Of a stretch of DNA of 55,998 nt, positions 49,298-55,998 are shown piece by piece. A program made the translations under genes and the position numbers. Origin of the DNA: UBA9676 sp036522155. GTDB lineage: Bacteria; Actinomycetota; Actinomycetes; Streptosporangiales; Streptosporangiaceae. Location: NCBI GenBank assembly GCA_036522155.1, contig DATDGI010000376.1, forward strand, positions 1 through 55,998. Reading direction: 5' to 3'. Numbering within the stretch: position 1 is the first letter of the stretch; the number at the start of each line of letters is the position of its first letter. The notes under the pieces are model-generated. The model saw nothing but the letters and a program-made list of their open reading frames with translations. It was not told the DNA's origin and searched no databases.

Positions 49298-50782
49298 GTG
49301 GCTACTAAGGACGAGGCGCCGGTACGCACGCAGGGCGCCGGCATCCGTGGCATCGAAACCCGCTCGATCGACTGGGTCCCGGACAGCGAACGGCATGGCA
49401 AGGTCTGGCACCAGGCGCCGCTGTGGTTCCTGGGCAACTTCCAGTACTTCACCATCCCGATCGGCTTCATCGGGCCGTCACTGGGCCTGTCCCTCGGCTG
49501 GACGATCGTGGCCGGCACCGCGGGCATCCTGGTGGGCACCATGTTCATGGCTCTGCACGCGACCCAGGGACCCACGCTCGGGCTGCCGCAGATGATCCAG
49601 TCGCGGGCCCAGTTCGGCTTCCGCGGCGTCATCGTCGCGCTGTTCGCGATGCTGTTCACGTACATGGCCTTCAACGTGGCCGACCAGGTGCTGCTGGCGC
49701 AGGGCCTGCACGGGGCCTTCGGATGGAACCCGACCTTGGTCGCGATCGTGGTCACCGTCGGGGCGGCGCTGCTCGCGATCTACGGCTACGACTGGGTGCA
49801 CCGGGTGTTCCGCTGGACCCTGTTCATCCTGCTCCCGCTGGTGGCCATCATCACCATCGGCGTGTTCGCCGGCAAGGCGGGCGGCGTGGTCAGCCACCAC
49901 GTGTACGGGTTCAACTGGACCGGGTTCATGACCCAGTTCTCCGCCGCCGCGGCCTACAACATCACCTACGCGGGCTACGTCTCGGACTACTCGCGTTACC
50001 TGCCGCGCGACACGCCGCGCGGCAAGATCATCGGCTACGTGTTCGCCGGTGCCTCGACGCCGGCGATCTGGCTGATCGCCCTGGGCGCCTGGCTGGCCAT
50101 CCGGCTGGGTGCGACCGACGGCCTGGTCGGCCTGCAGACCGCGGGCAACCACGTGATCAGCCACCTGGGCGGGATCACCGGCTTCCTGTCGGCCTTCGCG
50201 CTGGCCGCGACCATGGGCATGAACGCCTACGGCGCCATGCTGACGACGCTGGCCGGGGTGGACTCCTTCCGCAAGGTCAGCCCCACCCGTAGAGCCCGGG
50301 TGATCACGATCGTGGTGCTGACGGTGATCTGGTTCGTGGTCGGCAAGCTGATCACGACCAGTGCGGTCGGCGTGGTGGACACGGTGCTGACGCTCATGCT
50401 CTACCTGCTGGTGCCATGGACGGTGACCAACCTGATCGACTTCTTCTTCGTGCGCCACGGCCATTACGCCATCATGGACATCTTCCGGCCCAACGGGATT
50501 TACGGGATGTGGTCGTACCGCGGCCTCATCGCCTATGCGGCCGGCTTCGCCGCCGAGATCCCGTTCATGGTGCTCCTCAACCTGGTCACCTTGAAGAGCT
50601 ACTACACCGGGCCGCTGGCCAACGAGCTGAACAGCGTGGACATCTCCTGGATCGTGGGTGCCGTGGTGACCGCGGTGGTCTACCTGCTGCTGACCCGAAA
50701 CCTCGACGTCGCCTCCGAGCAGGCGGCGATCGAGCGCAGTGACGCCGAACTGCGGCGGATAGCGTCGGCCGCCGGCGGCTGA
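49298..50782 (+). CDS. NCS1 family nucleobase/cation symporter
   Basis: The 494-residue protein from GTG 49298 (AGAAGAG upstream) has 12 predicted membrane helices and the NCS1 pattern: GIETRSIDWVP before helix 1, QMIQSRAQFGFRG after helix 2, and a SDYSRYLP loop after the fifth to sixth helix. NCS1 proteins import purines, cytosine, allantoin, hydantoins or related nitrogen compounds with H+ or Na+. Its partnership with PucR and an agmatinase-like enzyme suggests a guanidino or ureide substrate. The exact ligand is not known. Confidence 0.93.
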   Translation: MATKDEAPVRTQGAGIRGIETRSIDWVPDSERHGKVWHQAPLWFLGNFQYFTIPIGFIGPSLGLSLGWTIVAGTAGILVGTMFMALHATQGPTLGLPQMIQSRAQFGFRGVIVALFAMLFTYMAFNVADQVLLAQGLHGAFGWNPTLVAIVVTVGAALLAIYGYDWVHRVFRWTLFILLPLVAIITIGVFAGKAGGVVSHHVYGFNWTGFMTQFSAAAAYNITYAGYVSDYSRYLPRDTPRGKIIGYVFAGASTPAIWLIALGAWLAIRLGATDGLVGLQTAGNHVISHLGGITGFLSAFALAATMGMNAYGAMLTTLAGVDSFRKVSPTRRARVITIVVLTVIWFVVGKLITTSAVGVVDTVLTLMLYLLVPWTVTNLIDFFFVRHGHYAIMDIFRPNGIYGMWSYRGLIAYAAGFAAEIPFMVLLNLVTLKSYYTGPLANELNSVDISWIVGAVVTAVVYLLLTRNLDVASEQAAIERSDAELRRIASAAGG

Positions 50783-50900
50783 CCGGGGCCACCCCACCAC
50801 CGTCCCTGGGGCGCGCGCCTGGACGGGTCACCCCGCACGGAGCGCATATCGTCGGTACCGGATGCCGGTCCCGGCCCCCATGCCGGGAAAGGAGCCGCTG

Positions 50901-51215
50901 ATGGAGCTGACGGTGCTGGCGGTGCCGGGCTGCCCGCACGCCCCGGTGCTGGAGCAGCGGGTGGCCGAGGCGCTGACCGGCCAGCCGGCGGTGACGGTGA
51001 CCCGGCAGGTGATCACCGATGCGGACGAGGCGGCCCGGTGGGGGATGAGCGGCTCACCGACCCTGCTGATCGACGGGCACGATCCGTTCGCCGTACCCGG
51101 CGCAGGCCCGGCGGTGGCGTGCCGGATGTACCGGAATGAGGACGGCCGCCTGGAAGGTGCGCCCAGCGCGGCAGCGCTGCGGCGGGCGCTGGAACAAGCC
51201 GGTGCCCCGGGCTAG
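50901..51215 (+). CDS. Thioredoxin-like protein with GCPH motif
   Basis: ATG 50901 follows AAAGGAG and gives 104 residues. The protein has a thioredoxin-like layout: TVLAVPGCPHAPVLEQRV (about 4-21), where a single Cys in GCPH replaces CxxC, the cis-Pro loop GSPTLLIDGHDPF (about 54-66), and a C-terminal helix. Homologs are found beside heavy-metal MerR regulators, as here. It may bind or reduce metal-thiol species. A longer GTG-started frame from 50862 is not supported. Confidence 0.85.
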   Translation: MELTVLAVPGCPHAPVLEQRVAEALTGQPAVTVTRQVITDADEAARWGMSGSPTLLIDGHDPFAVPGAGPAVACRMYRNEDGRLEGAPSAAALRRALEQAGAPG

Positions 51216-51252
51216 CGGCTAGCGCTCGCTGGGAACAGGAGGTGCCAGGGCC

Positions 51253-51669
51253 ATGCCGATGACCATCGGGACCCTGTCGCGCCGGACCGGGGTGCCAGTC
51301 AAGACGCTGCGGGTCTACGAGGACATGGGGCTGATCTACACCGTGGGGCGCAGTGCCGGGAACTACCGGCTGTTCGACGAGGAAGCATTGTGGTGCATCG
51401 GCGTGGTGGGCGGGCTTCGGAGCCTGGGCCTGACCCTGCACGAGATCCGCGACCTGGCCGGCGCCTACCTGCAGGACACCGGCGAGCCGGCCGGCCCGAA
51501 GCTGGCCGCGCTGCTGCGCGCGGTGCGGGCCCGGACCGAGCAGCACATCGCCGAGCTGCAGCAGCGGCTGCAACGGATCGGGGAGTTCGAGGCTGAGCGC
51601 GCCGACCAGCTCGCCGGGAGGGCCGACTTCCACGCCGAGGACCCGCGCTCCCTGGTGGCCGGGGCTTGA
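51253..51669 (+). CDS. MerR family regulator
   Basis: The 138-residue protein has a MerR DNA-binding domain (about 3-72: IGTLSRRTGVPVKTLRVYEDMGLI and YRLFDEEAL) and a long dimer helix (about 78-120). Its C-terminal tail has no Cys, so it does not match the usual mercury- or zinc-binding MerR, and a thiol or drug-like signal is possible. It should act on the promoter at 51666-51697, whose -35 overlaps its own stop codon, and thus control the membrane protein gene. Confidence 0.9.
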   Translation: MPMTIGTLSRRTGVPVKTLRVYEDMGLIYTVGRSAGNYRLFDEEALWCIGVVGGLRSLGLTLHEIRDLAGAYLQDTGEPAGPKLAALLRAVRARTEQHIAELQQRLQRIGEFEAERADQLAGRADFHAEDPRSLVAGA

Positions 51670-51697
51670 CTCTCCCCCCGGGGGCAGACCATAGCGT
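51666..51697 (+). promoter_or_regulatory. MerR-type promoter with long spacer
   Basis: TTGACT (51666-51671) and TAGCGT (51692-51697) are separated by 20 bases (19 if ATAGCG is the -10), the over-long spacing that MerR proteins correct by twisting DNA. The dyad CCCCCGGGGG (51675-51684) is inside the spacer. The -35 overlaps the merR stop codon TGA (51667-51669). The promoter leads to the membrane protein gene at 51721. Confidence 0.7.
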
Positions 51698-51720
51698 CAG
51701 TGTCCGAGGGGTGATGACGG

Positions 51721-52287
51721 ATGAACGAGACCTACGCCGGCGGTCCGGGCGTGCAGGAACGGCCGCCGGTGAGCGGGCGGGCCGAGGTTCAGATGACCTC
51801 AGCGGGCCCGGCATGTGCGCCGGGGCCAGGGGCGGGCGGGGGCTGCGGTCCGGGCGCGCTGTGGGGCTGGTCACCACCTGACCTGCCCGCCGACACCCCG
51901 CTGAAGCGGCGGGCCGACCGGCTGCTGCCCCGGTCGGGAATCCCGGCGGTGGCCTGGTTCGCCGCCGTGGCCGGGCTGCTCGCCCTGGCACCGCACCTGC
52001 CGGTACGGGCGGAGCTGGCGGTGGACGGGCTGGCCGCCCTGATCGGCGCGGCCTGGTGCGGGGTGAACTTCTGGCGCTGCCGCCACGCTCATTGCGTGGT
52101 GACGGTCACCGGCTGGCTGGCGCTGAGCGTGCTGGCCTTCACCGAAGCGGCCCTCGGCCACAGCCTGATCAGCGGGTACGAGCAGCCGGTCTTCCTGGCC
52201 GTGCTCGCCGCGGGAGTGATCTTCGAAATCGCCTGGCGCTGGGCCCGCGGCACCAGCGCGGTCGCGCGGGGCACCACGCGCCGCTAG
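51721..52287 (+). CDS. Four-helix membrane protein under MerR-type promoter
   Basis: The 188-residue protein has a 60-residue Gly/Pro-rich head containing two Cys, then four hydrophobic helices (about 75-92, 100-118, 125-146 and 154-172), with WCGVNFWRCRHAHC between helices two and three, where Cys and His cluster as in metal transport or sensing proteins. It ends in a basic tail. No family is recognised. The upstream MerR-type promoter and thioredoxin-like gene suggest a role in metal or thiol stress. Confidence 0.75.
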   Translation: MNETYAGGPGVQERPPVSGRAEVQMTSAGPACAPGPGAGGGCGPGALWGWSPPDLPADTPLKRRADRLLPRSGIPAVAWFAAVAGLLALAPHLPVRAELAVDGLAALIGAAWCGVNFWRCRHAHCVVTVTGWLALSVLAFTEAALGHSLISGYEQPVFLAVLAAGVIFEIAWRWARGTSAVARGTTRR

Positions 52288-52507
52288 CACACACCCCGGA
52301 CGTGCCGTGACGGCGCGAAACTGTCTCGTACTTGAGCGTGTTGCTCACCAGTGACCAGAGGCTCCAGTAGCCTCCTCTCGTCACCAGAGATCCCAGCTGC
52401 CAGATATGCCCCAGTTCTAGGCAGTGGGGGGCTTCCGGTAGCTGATCGTCTCTCACGTGAACACGGCCCCAGGCCGTGAATCACACCCACATTCAGGAGG
52501 GATCGGC

Positions 52508-52744
52508 ATGGAAAGACGTTCGCCCGGAGACCGCTCGGTAAGACCCGATTCGCAGTGGCTCAAGAGCTCCCTGAGCTTTTCCAACAGCAACTGCGTCGAG
52601 GTGGCAAACCTGCCTGGTGGTGCGGTCGGTGTTCGCCACAGCAAGGACTCCGAAGGCGCGGTTCTCCGGTTCACACCGGACGAGTGGCATGCATTTCTCG
52701 GTGGCGTCCGGAACGGGGAGTTCGACCGTTTCGGGAAGACATGA
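52508..52744 (+). CDS. DUF397 protein (copy B, orphan)
   Basis: From ATG 52508, with a good GGAGG site, the 78-residue product is a close paralog of copy A (38196-38438): LKSSLSFSNSNCVEVANL, RHSKDSEGAVLRFTPDEW, and FLGGVRNGEFDRFGKT. No XRE/DUF5753 gene is adjacent, so it may act on the regulator at 37130-38059 or one outside the window. An upstream in-frame start at 52457 is less likely because of the ribosome binding site. A hairpin of the same type as that of copy A follows. Confidence 0.93.
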   Translation: MERRSPGDRSVRPDSQWLKSSLSFSNSNCVEVANLPGGAVGVRHSKDSEGAVLRFTPDEWHAFLGGVRNGEFDRFGKT

Positions 52745-52801
52745 TGGTTGTAGGCACAGGGCCGTAGCGGTCAGCTCCGGCTGACCGTCGGCCGGCACTC
52801 A

Positions 52802-52839
52802 GGCGAAGGCCCCTCGCCGCTGGTGGGGGGCCTTCCGCC
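52802..52839. terminator. Hairpin terminator after DUF397 copy B
   Basis: GGCGAAGGCCCC (52802-52813) pairs with GGGGCCTTCCGCC (52827-52839) apart from one bulge. It sits between DUF397 copy B and the convergent response regulator gene. The arm sequence equals that of the terminator near DUF397 copy A. A second GC-rich hairpin (GCCCGC/GCGGGC) follows directly. Confidence 0.75.
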
Positions 52840-52861
52840 CGCCCAGCGGGCGCGTGGCTGG

Positions 52862-53584
52862 TCAGCCCCGGGCGGCCTGCGCCGGGCCTGATTCCCTCGG
52901 TGTGACCAGGCCGGTTTCGTAGGCGAGGACCACGGCCTGGGCGCGGTCCCTGAGGTCGAGCTTGGCCAGGATGCGGCCCACGTGGGTCTTGGTGGTCTGC
53001 TCAGCGATGACCAGGGCGCTGCTGATCTCGGTGTTGGACAAGCCGTGGGCGATCAGCCGCAGGACCTCGGTCTCCCGCTGGGTGAGAACACCGAGGGCGG
53101 GCGGGAACGGCAGCGCAGTGCGTGGGCGGCGGGCGAAGTCGGCGATCAGCCGCCGGGTCACCGACGGCGCGAGCAGGGCCTCCCCGGCGGCGACCACGCG
53201 TACCGCCTGTACGAGTTCGGCGGCCGTGGCGTCCTTGAGCAGGAAGCCGCTGGCGCCGGCCCGCAGCGCCTCATAGACGTAGTCGTCAAGGTCGAACGTC
53301 GTGAGCATCAGCACCCGCGGCCGGGCCGGGCCCGCCGCGCTGAGGATCTGGCGGGTTGCTTCCAGCCCGTCCATGACCGGCATCCGCACGTCCATCAGGA
53401 TGACGTCAGGCTGCAGGTGGCGCGCCTGGCGGACCGCGTCGGCGCCGTCGGCGGCCTGGCCCACCACCAGCAGGCCCGGCTGGGCGGCGAGGACCGCGGC
53501 GAAGCCCTCTCGCACCATGGCCTGGTCGTCGGTGACCAGGCACCGTGTGGTCACGCCGCCGCCTGCCCCGCCGCTGGCTGTCAT
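52862..53584 (-). CDS. NarL/LuxR-type response regulator
   Basis: The 240-residue protein has a receiver domain (about 14-130) with phosphorylation site Asp65 in VILMDVRMP, acidic DD at 19-20, and a Lys in LLKDATAAEL. The C-terminal GerE helix-turn-helix (about 165-225) is LTQRETEVLRLIAHG and TTKTHVGRILAKLDL. Its start overlaps the kinase stop (ATGA), so it is coupled to that gene. The ABC transporter operon, divergent from the kinase, is the natural target. Confidence 0.95.
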   Translation of the reverse strand: MTASGGAGGGVTTRCLVTDDQAMVREGFAAVLAAQPGLLVVGQAADGADAVRQARHLQPDVILMDVRMPVMDGLEATRQILSAAGPARPRVLMLTTFDLDDYVYEALRAGASGFLLKDATAAELVQAVRVVAAGEALLAPSVTRRLIADFARRPRTALPFPPALGVLTQRETEVLRLIAHGLSNTEISSALVIAEQTTKTHVGRILAKLDLRDRAQAVVLAYETGLVTPRESGPAQAARG

Positions 53585-54966
53585 CCCGTCTCGCCCAGGG
53601 GGAGCACCGCCGCGACCACGAAGCCGCCGTCGGGCGAGGGGCCGGCGGACAGCGAGCCGCCGAGCAGCGTCACCCGTTCGCGCATCCCGGTCAGCCCGTG
53701 ACCAGGCCTGTGTTCGTTCACCGGCGGGGTGGCGGGGCCGCCGGGCCCGTTGGCCACCCGGAGCAGCACCGCGCCGGAATCATGGCCCACGGACACGGTG
53801 ACCGCGGCCCCGGGGGCGTGCTGGTTGGCGTTGGACAGCGATTCCTGCACGATCCGGTACGCGCACACCCCGATGCCAGGTGGCACCTGATCCAGCGCGG
53901 CGGATGCGGACAGCTCGACCGATACCCCGGCCCGGCGGGCGGAATCGACGAGTGCGGGCAGGTCCGTCAGCTGAGGCTGCGGGGCGAGAGCGGCGGGCTG
54001 GTCGTAGCGCATCACGCCGAGCATCCGCCGCATGTCGGCCAGGGCCTCGCGCGCGACCTTGCTGAGCGAGGCGAACTCGGCCCGGGCGGATTCGGGCAGG
54101 CCGCTGAGGCGGTACGGCGCGGTCTCGGCCTGGACCGCGATCAGCGACATGTGATGGGCGACCACGTCGTGCAGTTCCCTGACGATCCTGGTGCGCTCCT
54201 CCAGGACGGCCCGCCGGGCCCGCTCGGCCTCGGTGCGCTCGGTCTGGACGTCCAGGGCCTGCTGCGCGCGCAGCCGGGAACCGAGGCTGTCCACCGCGAT
54301 CGCGACGGCGGTGAAGACGATGGTGGCGCTGAACGGCCCGTTCAGGTCCGGTATGTCCGCTACCAGCCACCACGACCACGGGATGAGGCTCAGCGCCCAC
54401 ATCCACCACAGCTCCGGCCGCTGCTGGCGGACCCCGGCCAGGCAGAACGCCGCCAGCAGCGCGAGCACCTGCGGCGGGCCCCACGGCCAGCCTCCCCACC
54501 AGTCGGCTGGCAGCAGCGGTGTGAGCAGCAGCGCGAGCCACCCGATCCGCCACGCCAGCATGGGATAGCGGGCGGCCAGCGGCAGCGGCGCCACCACCGC
54601 CGCGGCCAGTACCCGCTGCCACAGGACGGGCGGCAGCTGGATGGTGCCGCGGGGGATCAGCCCGTGGAGACCGGCCACCCCGTGCACGGAGCCCGCGTTG
54701 ATAACGCACAGCGCCAGCGTGGCCACGCCCAGCGCGGTGTAGGCCGCCCGGCGCTCGTGCGGCGACCGCCATCGCCACGCCGGCGGCGGGTCGGCGCCGA
54801 TCAGCACCCGGATGAGCCCCAGCCACGCCCGCCTGGCCACAGCGCGGGCCGTCCCGCCGGCGCCGGTGGCGGCGAGGGCGATGCCGGGCTCCCGTTTCAC
54901 GATCCAAGCGTAGGTCGCCGGGGCCGCCCGGCTCATCACGCCAGCGTGGTCATACCCAGGTATCAC
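53581..54966 (-). CDS. Sensor histidine kinase (HisKA_3 type)
   Basis: The 461-residue kinase has about six membrane helices (about 75-225), then the HisKA_3 phosphoacceptor His in RELHDVVAHHMSLIAVQAE (about 265-283) and a C-terminal ATPase domain with NANQHAPG (N-box) and HRPGHGLTGMRERV (G-box). There is no large extracellular sensor, so it may sense within the membrane, as bacitracin- and lipid-type sensors do. The start is GTG 54966 (AGGGGA upstream); ATG 54936 is an alternative. It pairs with the overlapping response regulator. Confidence 0.93.
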   Translation of the reverse strand: MIPGYDHAGVMSRAAPATYAWIVKREPGIALAATGAGGTARAVARRAWLGLIRVLIGADPPPAWRWRSPHERRAAYTALGVATLALCVINAGSVHGVAGLHGLIPRGTIQLPPVLWQRVLAAAVVAPLPLAARYPMLAWRIGWLALLLTPLLPADWWGGWPWGPPQVLALLAAFCLAGVRQQRPELWWMWALSLIPWSWWLVADIPDLNGPFSATIVFTAVAIAVDSLGSRLRAQQALDVQTERTEAERARRAVLEERTRIVRELHDVVAHHMSLIAVQAETAPYRLSGLPESARAEFASLSKVAREALADMRRMLGVMRYDQPAALAPQPQLTDLPALVDSARRAGVSVELSASAALDQVPPGIGVCAYRIVQESLSNANQHAPGAAVTVSVGHDSGAVLLRVANGPGGPATPPVNEHRPGHGLTGMRERVTLLGGSLSAGPSPDGGFVVAAVLPLGETG

Positions 54967-55118
54967 TTCGTCCCCTCGCCAGGCCGGACTACCGGCACGG
55001 TATGACCGTGGATCCGGCTCCCTGGTGCGATGACCGGCCCCGGCCCACCAGGCAGCCTTAGCCGCGGTGAGTGCTTTCGCGCATCGCCTGGTATCCAGCC
55101 CCTTTCCGGAGGCGCGTC

Positions 55119-55862
55119 ATGAATGTCGAGATCACCGGTCTGACCCGGCGCTTCGGCCGCACGATGGCGGTGGCGGGGGTCGACCTGCGGGCTGGCCCGG
55201 GGGTGTTCGGGCTGCTGGGCCCGAACGGCGCGGGCAAGACCTCGCTGCTGCGGGTGATGGCCACCGCGGTCCCGCCGACCTCGGGCCGGCTGCGGCTGCT
55301 CGGCCTCGATCCCGGCCAGTACGGCCCGCGGCGGGAGATCCGGTGCCGGCTCGGCTACCTGCCGCAGAACCTCGGCTACTACCCCGGGTTCACGGTGGCC
55401 GAGTTCGTGGAGTATTTCGCGCTGCTCAAGCAGATGCCGGTGGCGCGGATCCCGGCCGCGGTGGGAGCCGCGGTCGACCGGGTCGAACTCGGCCGCCAGG
55501 CAAGAGCGAGGCTGCGCACCTTGTCCGGGGGGATGCTGCGCCGGGTGGGGATCGCGCAGGCCATCGTCAACGAGCCGGAACTGCTGCTGCTGGACGAGCC
55601 GACCGCCGGGCTCGACCCCGAGCAGCGAGTGGCGTTCCGGGGCCTCCTGCGCGATCTTGGCCAGCGTGCCACCGTCGTGGTCAGCACGCACCTGGTCGAA
55701 GATGTCGGCGCCGCCTGCGCCCAGGTCGCGCTGATGGACCAGGGCAGGCTCGTCTTCCAGGGCACGCCCGCTGACCTGACCGCTCGCGGTGAAGGGCAGG
55801 GCGTCGGCGATGCCCCGCTGGAGCGCGGGTACAGCGCGGTCCTCGCGGCGGCACGGTCATGA
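55119..55862 (+). CDS. ABC transporter ATP-binding protein
   Basis: The 247-residue ATPase has Walker A GPNGAGKTS (34-42), a Q-loop in YLPQNLGYYP, the signature LSGGM near 137, Walker B LLLLDEPTAGLDPEQ near 157, and the switch His in VVSTHLVED. It is the short, single-domain export type (CcmA/NatA-like). ATG 55119 follows GGAGG. Its stop overlaps the start of the permease gene. The divergent two-component system suggests export or immunity induced by an external agent. Confidence 0.95.
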   Translation: MNVEITGLTRRFGRTMAVAGVDLRAGPGVFGLLGPNGAGKTSLLRVMATAVPPTSGRLRLLGLDPGQYGPRREIRCRLGYLPQNLGYYPGFTVAEFVEYFALLKQMPVARIPAAVGAAVDRVELGRQARARLRTLSGGMLRRVGIAQAIVNEPELLLLDEPTAGLDPEQRVAFRGLLRDLGQRATVVVSTHLVEDVGAACAQVALMDQGRLVFQGTPADLTARGEGQGVGDAPLERGYSAVLAAARS

Positions 55863-55998
55863 CCGCCGTGAGCGCACCGGCCGTCTCCCGGCCGGCGCCC
55901 GCCACGCGCCGCCCCAGCCTGGCGGCGGCGGCGCGGCTGCTGCGCCTGGAACTGCGCCACAACGTGATGCCGTGGCTGCTGCCGCTGGCCCTGGCCTT
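55859..55998 (+). CDS. ABC transporter permease, N-terminal fragment
   Basis: ATG 55859 overlaps the ATPase stop (ATGA) and runs in frame to the window end (46 complete codons). A 20-residue Pro/Ala-rich start is followed by LAAAARLLRLELRHNVMPW and the beginning of the first membrane helix (LLPLALA). It is the partner of the upstream ATPase. Confidence 0.8.
   Translation, partial: MTAVSAPAVSRPAPATRRPSLAAAARLLRLELRHNVMPWLLPLALA

Overview
The window comes from the chromosome of a very GC-rich, filamentous-type actinomycete. The markers are families largely confined to that group: a DUF574 methyltransferase, an XRE/DUF5753 regulator with DUF397 partners, a SARP-type AfsR-like regulator, a giant LAL-type LuxR regulator and an SCO6745-family protein. 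GTG and TTG starts, probable leaderless starts and 4-base start/stop overlaps are frequent. The sequence alone does not fix the genus. I see no rRNA, tRNA, complete insertion sequence, prophage or CRISPR array.

Layout. 1-10.5 kb: DUF488 and zinc-ribbon genes divergent from a MarR regulator; an acyltransferase/SGNH membrane protein and a lipoprotein; a LigD-like DNA ligase; a PIN toxin pair; and a divergent acyl-CoA module (acyl-CoA dehydrogenase against MmgE/PrpD plus CoA-transferase). 10.5-19 kb: a second PIN toxin-antitoxin pair with a perfect palindromic operator, two methyltransferases, a frameshifted RidA gene, several membrane proteins and a TPR protein. 19-31 kb: a frameshifted metallo-beta-lactamase gene, a MocR regulator, small metabolic enzymes, a resolvase-like remnant, a tandem HD/LuxR regulator, a pentapeptide-repeat protein and a class II DAHP synthase. 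31-43 kb is a regulatory stretch: an anti-sigma-like ATPase, a LAL regulator, a small secreted peptide, the XRE/DUF397 pair, a His-rich small protein and a SARP regulator. 43-51 kb: a bacterial nitric oxide synthase facing a flavohemoglobin-DivIVA operon, then an agmatinase-type ureohydrolase, a PucR regulator and an NCS1 permease. 51-56 kb: a thioredoxin-like/MerR/membrane protein cassette, an orphan DUF397 gene, a two-component system and the start of an ABC transporter operon.

How the genes may work together. The nitric oxide region is the most striking. It brings together an NO-forming enzyme that uses arginine, an enzyme fusion able to oxidise NO, and a ureohydrolase with a transporter and regulator for guanidino-type compounds. 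The flavohemoglobin gene is preceded by a 66-bp element found once more 14 kb away, ahead of the anti-sigma-like ATPase gene. The copies are 59/66 identical without gaps and have the same orientation relative to the downstream gene. Six of the seven differences fall at the same codon position of one frame, so the element may be a leader-peptide or attenuator module rather than only an operator. I regard this as the best candidate for an undescribed system in the window.

Two probable single-base frameshifts (RidA and metallo-beta-lactamase genes) both lie in short G/C homopolymers and could be real or assembly errors.
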